Assembly: GCA_040905845.1 (NCBI GenBank) | Contig: JBBDQV010000186.1 | Span: forward strand, 1-18,479 | Length of the DNA stretch: 18,479 bases | Direction of reading: 5' to 3' | From: VGDP01 sp040905845 | GTDB lineage: Bacteria > Pseudomonadota > Alphaproteobacteria > SP197 | Shown: positions 1 through 9,306 of the stretch, in pieces | How positions within the stretch are numbered: the first letter of the stretch is position 1 | Layout of the letters: each line of letters opens with the position of its first letter | The notes under the pieces: model-generated | What the model saw: the letters and a program-made list of their open reading frames with translations, nothing else | What the model was told of the DNA's origin: nothing | Database searches by the model: none | Translations under genes and position numbers: made by a program

Positions 1-1
1 G

Positions 2-2044
2 GACAAGGCCGAGGAGGCCGCGCGGCCCGGCGGCGCCGCGCGGCGCGCCATGGTCGAAGAACCCGAACGCCCGCGCCGCCCCGGCGCGCGGACGGAAGTG
101 CGGCGATCGGCCCTGGCGCCCAGGCGCAGCGACGAGCGCCGGCGCGGCCGCCTGACCGTGACCCAGGCGCTGACCGAGGAAGAGCGCGTCCGCTCGCTCG
201 CCGCGATGCGTCGACGCGTCGAGCGCGAGAAGCGCGCGCTGGCCGGCGAGTCGACCGAGCAGCAGAAGGTCGTGCGCGACGTCGTCATCCCCGAGGCCAT
301 CACCGTCCAGGAGCTCGCCAACCGCATGGCGGTGCGGGGCGGCGAGGTCATCAAGGCGCTCATGAAGATGGGCCAGATGGCGACGATCAACCAGTCGATC
401 GACGCCGACACGGCCGAGCTCCTGGTGGCCGAGTTCGGCCACCGCGCCCGGCGCGTCAGCGAGGCCGACGTCGAGCTCGGCTTCAAGGGCGAGCAGGATA
501 CCTCCGAGGCGTTGAGGTCGCGGCCGCCGGTGGTGACGATCATGGGCCATGTCGACCACGGCAAGACCTCGCTGCTGGACGCGCTGCGCGAGACCGACGT
601 GGTCGCCGGCGAGGCGGGCGGCATCACCCAGCACATCGGCGCCTATCAGGTGACGCTCGCCTCGGGCGCCAGGATCACGTTCCTCGATACGCCGGGCCAC
701 GAGGCGTTCACCGCCATGCGCGCGCGCGGCGCCAAGGTGACCGATATCGTCGTGCTGGTGGTGGCGGCCGACGACGGCATCATGCCCCAGACGGTCGAGG
801 CGATCAGCCACGCCAGGGCGGCCAACGTGCCGATGATCGTGGCCGTCAACAAGATCGACCTGCCGGCCGCGAACCCCGGGCGCGTGCGCCAGGAGCTGCT
901 CAAGCACAGCATCGTCGTCGAGGAGCTCGGCGGCGAGGTGCTCGCCGTCGACGTCTCGGCGAAGAAGAAGACCAACCTCGACAAGCTCGAGGAGGCGATC
1001 CTCCTGCAGTCCGAGGTGCTCGACCTCAGGGCCAACCCGGATCGCGCCGCCGAGGGCGTCGTGGTCGAGGCCAGGCTCGACCGGGGCCGCGGCGCCGTCG
1101 CGACGCTCCTGGTCCAGCGCGGCTCCCTCGCGGTCGGCGACATCGTCGTCGCGGGCAACGAGTGGGGGCGGATCCGCGCCGTCGCCGACGATCGCGGCCG
1201 GGTGCTGGACAAGGCCGGGCCGGCGACTCCGATCGAGGTCCAGGGCCTCTCGGGCGTGCCGGCCGCGGGCGACGAGTTCGCCGTGGTCGAGACCGAGCGG
1301 CGCGCCCGCGAGATCGTCGACTACCGCCAGAAGCGCGAGCGGGACGCCCGCGTCGGCGCGGGCGGCCGCGGCACGCTCGAGCAGATGTTCGCCCGCATCA
1401 AGGAGGGCGGCGCCAAGGAGCTGCCGGTCGTCGTCAAGGCCGACGTTCACGGCTCGGTCGAGGCGATCGAGGCGAGCCTCGCCAAGCTCGGCACCGACGA
1501 GGTCGCCGTGCGCATGCTGCACGCCGGCGTCGGCAGCATCAACGAATCGGACGTCACGCTCGCGCGCGCGTCGGGCGGCATCATCCTCGGCTTCAACGTC
1601 AGGCCCAACGCCCAGGCGCGCGACATGGCCGAACGCGAGGGCGTCGATATCCGCACCTACTCGATCATCTACGAGCTGATCGACGACCTCAGAACCATGC
1701 TCGGCGGCATGCTCGCGCCCCGGCACGAGGAGACGGTGTTGGGCACGGCGCAGGTGCTGCAGGTGTTCACGGTCTCCAAGGTCGGGCGCATCGCCGGCTG
1801 CCGCGTCACCTCGGGCGCCATCCGGCGCAACGCGCGCGTCCGCCTGGTGCGCGACAACGTGGTCGTGTTCGACGGCGCGATCCGCACCCTCAAACACCAC
1901 AAGGACGACGTGCGCGAGGTCAAGGACGGCATGGAATGCGGCCTGGCGCTCGAGAACTTCCAGGACATCCACGAAGCCGACGCGATCGAGGCGTACGAGG
2001 TCGAGGAAGTCGTGCGCACGCTCGAGGACGCGCGCGCCCGTTGA
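2..2044 (+). CDS. infB: Translation initiation factor IF-2 (5' end outside window)
   Basis: IF-2 is the GTPase that brings initiator fMet-tRNA to the 30S subunit and promotes 50S joining. The frame is open from base 2, so the true start lies upstream and the ATG at 50 is probably internal. Numbering from that Met, a charged Arg/Glu-rich stretch (1-75) leads into an IF2_N domain (about 78-130), then the GTPase domain with G1 GHVDHGKT (166-173), the switch region GGITQHIGAY, G3 DTPGHE (213-218), G4 NKID (267-270) and G5-like SAKKKTN. The beta-barrel, IF-2 and C-terminal initiator-tRNA binding domains follow to the TGA at 2042. It heads the run infB-rbfA-truB-rpsO-pnp, an arrangement common in proteobacteria. 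All GTPase motifs are intact, so identity is certain; only the 5' end is missing. Confidence 0.98.
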   Translation, partial: DKAEEAARPGGAARRAMVEEPERPRRPGARTEVRRSALAPRRSDERRRGRLTVTQALTEEERVRSLAAMRRRVEREKRALAGESTEQQKVVRDVVIPEAITVQELANRMAVRGGEVIKALMKMGQMATINQSIDADTAELLVAEFGHRARRVSEADVELGFKGEQDTSEALRSRPPVVTIMGHVDHGKTSLLDALRETDVVAGEAGGITQHIGAYQVTLASGARITFLDTPGHEAFTAMRARGAKVTDIVVLVVAADDGIMPQTVEAISHARAANVPMIVAVNKIDLPAANPGRVRQELLKHSIVVEELGGEVLAVDVSAKKKTNLDKLEEAILLQSEVLDLRANPDRAAEGVVVEARLDRGRGAVATLLVQRGSLAVGDIVVAGNEWGRIRAVADDRGRVLDKAGPATPIEVQGLSGVPAAGDEFAVVETERRAREIVDYRQKRERDARVGAGGRGTLEQMFARIKEGGAKELPVVVKADVHGSVEAIEASLAKLGTDEVAVRMLHAGVGSINESDVTLARASGGIILGFNVRPNAQARDMAEREGVDIRTYSIIYELIDDLRTMLGGMLAPRHEETVLGTAQVLQVFTVSKVGRIAGCRVTSGAIRRNARVRLVRDNVVVFDGAIRTLKHHKDDVREVKDGMECGLALENFQDIHEADAIEAYEVEEVVRTLEDARAR

Positions 2045-2058
2045 TCGCGTCGCGAGCG

Positions 2059-2457
2059 ATGTCGAGGCGCGACCCCGAGGTTTCGCCGTCCGCCCGCCGG
2101 CTCAGGGTCGGCGAGGAGGTGCGGCACGTGCTCGCCCTGCTGCTCGCCCACGGCGATCTGCGCGATCCGGCGCTGGCCGGGCGCCCGGTCACCGTGACCG
2201 AGGTGCGCATGAGCCCCGATCTCAGGCGGGCCACGGCCTACATCATGCCGCTCGGCGGCGACGATCCGGCCGCCGTGCTCGACGGCCTGGGGCGCGCGGG
2301 CGCCTACCTCAGGCGCGAGGTCGGCCGGCGCGTGCGGCTCAAGTTCGTGCCCGAGGTCGACTTCGAGCTCGACGCGACGTTCGACCACGCGGACCGGATC
2401 GAGGCGCTGATCACCGAGGCGCGCCGCGCCGACGGGGACGATGGCGCGTCGCCGTAA
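2059..2457 (+). CDS. rbfA: Ribosome-binding factor A
   Basis: RbfA is a small KH-fold protein that binds the 30S subunit and assists late 16S rRNA 5'-end maturation. The 132-residue product matches the family in size and pattern: an N-terminal helix with RVGEEVRHVLALLL, a strand region TVTEVRMSPDLRRATAYI, and the C-terminal RLKFVPEVDFELDATFDHA segment, where bacterial RbfA typically has a conserved P-x-L/V-x-F-x-x-D pattern. The ATG at 2059 is chosen because it lies 14 nt after the infB stop and yields the expected N-terminus; the frame stays open far upstream only as a shadow of infB. A TTG at 2041 overlapping the infB stop is a less likely alternative. The gene ends 17 nt inside truB, implying translational coupling. 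Confidence 0.95.
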   Translation: MSRRDPEVSPSARRLRVGEEVRHVLALLLAHGDLRDPALAGRPVTVTEVRMSPDLRRATAYIMPLGGDDPAAVLDGLGRAGAYLRREVGRRVRLKFVPEVDFELDATFDHADRIEALITEARRADGDDGASP

Positions 2458-3343
2458 GGGTTTCCCGATCGACGGCTGGCTGGTGCTCGACAAGCCGGGC
2501 GGGGTGACGTCGGCCGGGGCGCTGGCCCGCGTGCTCGCGCTCACCGGCGCCCTGAAGGGCGGGCACGCCGGCACGCTCGATCCGCTCGCGACCGGGGTGT
2601 TGCCGATCGCGCTCGGCGAGGCGACCAAGACCGTTGGCTACGTCATGGACGGGACCAAGCGCTATCGCTTCACGCTGCGCTTCGGCGAAGCGCGCGCGAC
2701 CGACGACGCCGAGGGCGCGGTGGTCGCGACCAGCCCGGTCCGGCCCGACGACGAAGCGATTCGTGCCGCGCTGCCGTCCTGCGGCGGGACGATCAGCCAG
2801 ACGCCGCCCCGCTTCGCCGCGCTCAAGCTGGGCGGGCGGCGTGCCTACGCGATCGCGCGCAGCGGCGGGGACCCGGACCTGGCGCCGCGCGCTGTCAGGC
2901 TCGACGAGGTGGCCCTGACCGGCCGACCGGACGCCGACCACGCCGTGTTCGAGCTCGGTTGCGGCAAGGGCTTCTACGTGCGCGCGTTTGCTCGCGACCT
3001 CGCGACCCGCCTCGGCACGGTCGGCCACGTGGCGGCGCTGCGCCGCCTCGCGGCCGGGCCGTTCACCGAGGCCCAGGCGATTTCGCTGGATAAGCTCACG
3101 GGCGTGGTGCATAGTCCCGCGCTCATCGAGCACCTGTTGCCGATCGAGACGGCGCTGGACGACATCCCGGCGCTGCCACTTTCGGATGCGACCGCCGCCC
3201 GCCTGAGGTGCGGCGCAAGGGTGCCGGTGCCGGGGACCGGCGATGGGCCCGTCAGGGTCGTCGTCGCCGGCCGCGTCGTGGCGCTGGCGCGAGTCGGCGG
3301 CGGCGAGGCCCAGCCGGTCCGTGTCTTCAACCTCCAGGGATAG
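2441..3343 (+). CDS. truB: tRNA pseudouridine(55) synthase
   Basis: TruB isomerises U55 to pseudouridine in the T-loop of most tRNAs. The 300-residue protein carries the family hallmark GHAGTLDPLATGVL, with the catalytic aspartate at residue 47, preceded by the WLVLDKPGGVTS motif (13-24). Further signatures are the YRFTLRFGEARATDDAEG segment, the QTPPRFAALKLGGRRAY stretch that shapes the active site, and the GFYVRAFARDLA motif near residue 180. The C-terminal part resembles the extra domain of proteobacterial TruB. The ATG overlaps the end of rbfA by 17 nt and has a GGGGA ribosome-binding element just upstream; rpsO starts 3 nt after its stop. Standard member of the cluster. Confidence 0.97.
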   Translation: MARRRKGFPIDGWLVLDKPGGVTSAGALARVLALTGALKGGHAGTLDPLATGVLPIALGEATKTVGYVMDGTKRYRFTLRFGEARATDDAEGAVVATSPVRPDDEAIRAALPSCGGTISQTPPRFAALKLGGRRAYAIARSGGDPDLAPRAVRLDEVALTGRPDADHAVFELGCGKGFYVRAFARDLATRLGTVGHVAALRRLAAGPFTEAQAISLDKLTGVVHSPALIEHLLPIETALDDIPALPLSDATAARLRCGARVPVPGTGDGPVRVVVAGRVVALARVGGGEAQPVRVFNLQG

Positions 3344-3346
3344 ACG

Positions 3347-3616
3347 ATGTCGATCACAACCGAGCGCAAGAGCGCGCTCATCAAGGATTACGGGCGCGTG
3401 GACGGGGACACCGGCTCGCCCGAGGTTCAGGTGGCCATCCTGAGCGAGCGGATCAGCAACCTGACCGAGCACTTCAAGACCCACAAGAAGGACATCCATT
3501 CGCGGCGCGGGCTCCTGCTGCTGGTCAGCCGGCGTCGTCGGCTGCTCGATTACCTCAAGAGCCGCGATACCACCCGCTACGGCGAGCTGATCGAGCGCCT
3601 CGGTCTGCGCCGTTGA
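3347..3616 (+). CDS. rpsO: 30S ribosomal protein S15
   Basis: S15 is a primary 16S rRNA binding protein that nucleates the platform of the 30S subunit. The product is exactly 89 residues, the usual bacterial length, with the conserved GDTGSPEVQVAILSERI motif, the LTEHFKTHKKDIHSRRGLL core and the RRRLLDYLK segment. The ATG lies 3 nt after the truB stop and has AGGGA upstream, within the end of truB. The following 170-190 nt before pnp are non-coding and rich in inverted repeats, as expected for the rpsO-pnp junction, where PNPase expression is controlled in other proteobacteria. Confidence 0.98.
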   Translation: MSITTERKSALIKDYGRVDGDTGSPEVQVAILSERISNLTEHFKTHKKDIHSRRGLLLLVSRRRRLLDYLKSRDTTRYGELIERLGLRR

Positions 3617-3627
3617 TCGCGCCGCCT

Positions 3628-3642
3628 CGCCCCGCGGGGGCG
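3628..3642 (+). promoter_or_regulatory. GC-rich hairpin in the rpsO-pnp leader
   Basis: CGCCCC and GGGGCG form a perfect 6-bp stem with a GCG loop beginning 12 nt after the rpsO stop. No T-run follows, so it is not a classical intrinsic terminator. The same 168-nt spacer also holds the perfect palindrome GATCGGCCGATC (3658-3669) and GCGCG/CGCGC arms around 3730. In enteric bacteria the pnp leader folds into a long stem-loop cut by RNase III and then destabilised by PNPase. A similar autoregulatory or processing role here is inference. Confidence 0.4.
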
Positions 3643-3802
3643 CCATCCTCGTCCCAGGATCGGCCGATCGCTCGGCCCCGGCCGCGTCGCCAGGGCGCGC
3701 GCGGCCCCCGTCGCATGCCCGTGCCGTCGCGCGCCCCTCGCGCGCCTGGCCGCGCGGGCCACGAAGCAACACAGAGAAAGACAAGTGGAAAAGGAAAGCA
3801 TC

Positions 3803-6025
<2,223 letters not shown>

Positions 6026-6106
6026 GCCCACTCGGGGGTTGGCAACGGGCGGCGAACGACGCACCATCGGGCCCCAGGGAGCCCAGGGAGGCGAACGAGG
6101 AGATCG

Positions 6107-7504
<1,398 letters not shown>

Positions 7505-7508
7505 AGGG

Positions 7509-7526
7509 GCGCCGCCGGATCGGCGC
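7509..7526 (+). terminator. Possible terminator hairpin after the flavin oxidoreductase
   Basis: GCGCCG and CGGCGC form a perfect 6-bp stem with a CCGGAT loop, beginning 5 nt after the stop codon. There is no downstream T-run, so if it ends transcription it would be weak or act with other factors. It may simply protect the 3' end of the message. Confidence 0.35.
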
Positions 7527-7545
7527 GCGGTTCGGCTATGATCGT

Positions 7546-7613
7546 GGCCGGCTCGAGGCCGGAACCACAATCCGAACGAACCCGTGTCGACTCGGATCGG
7601 ACCGGCCGTCGCC
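7546..7613 (+). repeat. 68-bp direct repeat, left copy
   Basis: This stretch recurs at 18102-18169 in the same orientation: 60 of 68 bases match with no gaps. The first 33 bases differ at one position; most changes lie in the middle and the last bases match again. The unit begins with GGCCGG and has CCGGCC near its end, and its start contains the inverted repeat CCGGC-TCGAG-GCCGG, so it can fold. It sits 41 nt after the stop codon of the last conserved gene. It could be an attachment-site-like boundary of the accessory block or one copy of a dispersed palindromic intergenic repeat; the sequence alone does not decide. Confidence 0.85.
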
Positions 7614-7662
7614 GCGAGCGACGGCTACCGGTTCAGGCCAACCACACCAAAGTCTGTGGACT

Positions 7663-7671
7663 TGTGGATAA
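7663..7671 (-). other. DnaA-box-like nonamer
   Basis: The minus strand reads TTATCCACA, a perfect match to the classical DnaA box. Near matches flank it: CTGTGGACT at about 7654 and TTACCCACA at 7682-7690. Three such sites in 40 bp is notable, but there are no AT-rich repeats or replication genes nearby, and similar nonamers occur in the ends of some insertion sequences, so an origin function is unlikely. Confidence 0.3.
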
Positions 7672-7680
7672 TCCCGGCGG

Positions 7681-7785
7681 GTTACCCACATGTCCATAGG
7701 CCCAACCACGACAAGACCCGTCATGAACGAAACACGAAACCTGTTACCCATGTCGTCGGTCAGGCCTGTCACCCATGTCCCTGGT
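7681..7785 (+). repeat. Three related 18-20 bp repeats, probable insertion-sequence end debris
   Basis: Three imperfect direct copies of a GTTACCCATGTC-type unit occur at 7681-7700 (with two extra bases), 7743-7760 and 7768-7785. The last two are spaced 25 bp apart. Tandem ACCCATGTC-type units are, from memory, a feature of the ends of IS481-like insertion sequences. No transposase reading frame accompanies them, so this may be a solo end or an internally deleted element. Identification as IS debris is inference; the repeats themselves are seen directly. The stretch 7614-7896 contains no gene I can support. Confidence 0.45.
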
Positions 7786-7896
7786 TGCTCACGTCGGGAA
7801 CCCTCTACGTCGAGATGGTCAGACCCTGGGAGAACGGATGCAGTGAATCGTTCAGCGGCAAGCCGCGCGGCGATACGTCTTTGAATCCAAGCACCC

Positions 7897-7910
7897 TTGA
7901 TCCAGGTCAA
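7897..7910 (+). promoter_or_regulatory. FNR/FixK/ANR-type operator
   Basis: TTGATCCAGGTCAA matches the FNR-family consensus TTGAT-N4-ATCAA at 9 of 10 conserved positions, and GTCAA right arms are common for FixK and ANR sites. The outer arms extend to CCTTGA/TCAAGG (7895-7912). A TATGCT -10-like hexamer at 7936-7941 places the transcript start near 7946-7948, so the operator centre (7903.5) would lie about 42-44 bp upstream, the position typical for class II activation. Oxygen- or redox-responsive control of the following small gene is therefore likely. Confidence 0.6.
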
Positions 7911-7935
7911 GGCCTCGTAGGCGCGGCATGTGATC

Positions 7936-7941
7936 TATGCT
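7936..7941 (+). promoter_or_regulatory. -10 element of the FNR-type promoter
   Basis: TATGCT keeps the most conserved positions of the sigma-70 -10 hexamer (TA at the start, T at the end). No good -35 lies in front; the FNR-type site occupies that place, as expected for an activator-dependent promoter. The predicted start nearly coincides with the ATG at 7948, so the message may be leaderless or translation may begin further downstream. Confidence 0.4.
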
Positions 7942-7947
7942 ATCGCC

Positions 7948-8271
7948 ATGTGGAAACCCGTGAGCATCGTGATCGCCGTGTGCGCTGCGCTCTTGTTCGG
8001 CAACCTCGCACTGGCAAGCCCTGCGGTCGCCCATGGGAGCGAGCAGCCACTTGCCGCGGGACTCGGGCAGGCGGACCCGATCATTGATCATTCCTCTACT
8101 CGTCCCAGCGCGCACTGCCCCTATGGTGCGAGTTGCACGTTCATCATACTGAACGGCGGGTCAATCCGCACCCGGTCGGAATCCGCGCCGTACTTTCGCA
8201 CGGCTCGATCCGACGCCCATGCCGGCCTATGCGTACCGCCGGCCGCTCCCCCGCCCAAGTTCACCGCCTGA
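7948..8271 (+). CDS. Small secreted Cys-containing protein, function unknown
   Basis: From the ATG at 7948 the product is 107 residues; a GTG at 7930 in the same frame is possible but lies upstream of the predicted transcript start. It begins with a good signal peptide: Lys3, a hydrophobic core, then the candidate signal-peptidase site AVA-HG near residue 29. The mature part has HCPYGASC and a third Cys in a GLCVPPAAPPP tail. Small secreted proteins with a few Cys/His residues and a Pro-rich end often precede copper-resistance operons (DUF2946-like or CopL-like proteins), but the match here is only general and I do not assign a family. It sits directly behind an FNR-type promoter and about 340 nt before the YHS gene. 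Confidence 0.6.
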   Translation: MWKPVSIVIAVCAALLFGNLALASPAVAHGSEQPLAAGLGQADPIIDHSSTRPSAHCPYGASCTFIILNGGSIRTRSESAPYFRTARSDAHAGLCVPPAAPPPKFTA

Positions 8272-8373
8272 TCTGAGGACCGCCCGTCGGTCCCGAAGCG
8301 TGCAGCGGTAACGCGCGAGCGAAGTCGCCCCGCGTCTCGAAATCAGTCGCTAACCCAGCACGAATCAGCGGTC

Positions 8374-8395
8374 GTCCGCCGCACGGTGCGCGGAC
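8374..8395 (+). repeat. Inverted repeat in the gap before the YHS gene
   Basis: GTCCGCCGCAC and GTGCGCGGAC pair over 10 bp with one bulged base. It lies 103 nt after the stop of the small secreted protein and has no T-run after it. It could be a weak terminator or the operator of a regulator encoded elsewhere. A second short inverted repeat, GGCCCC/GGGGCC, occupies 8576-8595 directly before the YHS ribosome-binding site. Confidence 0.35.
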
Positions 8396-8500
8396 CCCAT
8401 TCGCACCTCGACGCGACCCGACCAAGCGTTCGTAGCGCTTCAGGTTGTACTGGGTGGCGAAGGCCAAGTCGCGGAGAGCCGCGGATCGAGAAGGGAGCAA
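8396..8500 (-). pseudogene. Possible decayed transposase C-terminus
   Basis: On the minus strand this stretch reads as a short peptide with DLAFATQYNLKRYERLV, similar in style to the final helix of DDE transposases, where a Gln/Asn-Leu-Lys-Arg helix near the C-terminus is frequent. There is no start region, no DDE residues and no terminal repeats that I can see, so at most a fragment is left. The assignment rests on resemblance alone. The gap 8272-8613 otherwise holds only the inverted repeats and the aborted ORF at 8508. Confidence 0.2.
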
Positions 8501-8507
8501 CGAGCAA

Positions 8508-8555
8508 ATGAAGCGTCTTCTGTTGGCATCGGCGGCATCGCCGGCTGAGCGGTGA
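8508..8555 (+). pseudogene. Aborted signal-peptide ORF (15 codons)
   Basis: An AAGGGAG ribosome-binding element precedes an ATG that opens MKRLLLASAAS, the start of a typical signal peptide, but the frame stops after 15 codons at 8553. It looks like the first codons of a secreted protein whose remainder has been deleted or shifted out of frame during assembly of the island. It might also be a short leader ORF for the YHS gene, 58 nt downstream. Confidence 0.3.
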
Positions 8556-8613
8556 CGTGCGCGACCAGCGATGACGGCCCCGTCGCGCTGGGGCCCTACT
8601 GGAGGAGGCGAGG

Positions 8614-8955
8614 ATGAGCCACTTTTGGGGATCGATCGAGTCCCTCTTATACTTCCTGCTTCTCGCCGGAGCCTTCTTTCTGATGATGAGGTTCGGCTGC
8701 GGTGCCCACGTCCACCGCCACGGCTCGGGCCATGAAGGTGGCGCGACCGGTCGCCCCCCGCCGGAGACCGCGACGGATCCCGTCTGCGGCATGACCGTGG
8801 AGACGCGCGACGCGAAGACGAGCGTGCTCGACGGGGTCACCCACTACTTCTGTTCGTCAGAGTGCCGCGAAACGTTCGAGGCATCGCCGGGAACATACTT
8901 GAAGACGAAGCCGGCATCGCGGCACCCCCAGCACGAGGAGCACAGCCATGGTTGA
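8614..8955 (+). CDS. Membrane-anchored YHS-domain metal-binding protein
   Basis: The 113-residue protein has one N-terminal transmembrane helix (about 8-26), a His-rich linker (HVHRHGSGHE), then a YHS domain (about 53-97) with the hallmark DPVCGM motif and YFCSSEC; the tail is again His-rich. YHS domains occur alone or fused to copper and other heavy-metal ATPases, and the conserved Cys residues are candidate Cu(I) ligands. A metal-delivery or buffering role next to the ATPase is inferred. The ATG has a strong GGAGGAGG element 5 nt upstream, making this the likely first gene of the main cluster. Its last 8 nt overlap the next gene. The ATPase downstream carries a second, related YHS domain. 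Confidence 0.85.
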   Translation: MSHFWGSIESLLYFLLLAGAFFLMMRFGCGAHVHRHGSGHEGGATGRPPPETATDPVCGMTVETRDAKTSVLDGVTHYFCSSECRETFEASPGTYLKTKPASRHPQHEEHSHG

Positions 8956-9253
8956 AACGACACGGCCAACGGCGCCGTCGGCGGCACGTTTCAAAGGGCC
9001 GATCCCGGTCGCGGTTCTCGGCATGAGCCTAAGCCTGTTCCTTCTGACCGCGTACCTGATCAGCGTCCTGTTCCTCTGGATCGCGCCGCGGGTCTTGACG
9101 AACGATCCCGTGATCGCTCACTTCCTGCTCGGTCAAGATCCTTTGAGCTGGCCCGGCTTTCTTCTCGGCGTCATCCGGTCGTTCGCCTGTGGTTGGTTCA
9201 TCGCCCTCATCTTCGCGCCGCTTTACAACTTCTTCGCGACGAGGTGGCGATGA
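8948..9253 (+). CDS. DUF5676-like small membrane protein
   Basis: This 101-residue protein has two hydrophobic segments (about 20-47 and 70-95) separated by a short loop with DPLSWPGF, and ends in a basic FFATRWR. Length and pattern (GMSLSLFLLTAYL near the start, GWFIALIFAPLYNF at the end) fit the uncharacterised DUF5676 family, often found beside YHS proteins and heavy-metal ATPases. Its role is unknown; acting with the ATPase is suggested only by context. The ATG lies inside the end of the YHS gene and has GAGGAG upstream; its own stop overlaps a mini-ORF start (ATGA at 9250). Confidence 0.75.
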   Translation: MVETTRPTAPSAARFKGPIPVAVLGMSLSLFLLTAYLISVLFLWIAPRVLTNDPVIAHFLLGQDPLSWPGFLLGVIRSFACGWFIALIFAPLYNFFATRWR

Positions 9254-9306
9254 CCGATACCTGGCATCTCCCGCCTGTCGCGCCCTTGGAGCGGAACCAT
9301 GGGTGA
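9250..9306 (+). CDS. Bridging mini-ORF, 18 codons
   Basis: The ATG overlaps the stop of the DUF5676-like gene as ATGA, and the ORF reads MTDTWHLPPVAPLERNHG before stopping at 9304-9306, just past the ATPase ATG at 9299. Continuous translation would carry ribosomes from one gene to the next. It may serve only for coupling; a functional peptide is not implied. Two similar bridges occur at 13586 and 14993. Confidence 0.3.
   Translation: MTDTWHLPPVAPLERNHG

Noticed and set aside
1162..2058. N-terminal extension of RbfA upstream to 1162
   Set aside because: The extension lies wholly within infB in another frame and is Arg/Gly-rich without family similarity; the ATG at 2059 gives a normal RbfA.
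7663..7690. Replication origin based on clustered DnaA-box-like nonamers
   Set aside because: No AT-rich unwinding region, no iterons and no replication gene accompany them; insertion-sequence debris is a simpler source.
7546..7790. CRISPR array from the short repeats near the left boundary
   Set aside because: The units are imperfect, irregularly spaced (62 and 25 bp) and only three in number; no cas gene is near.
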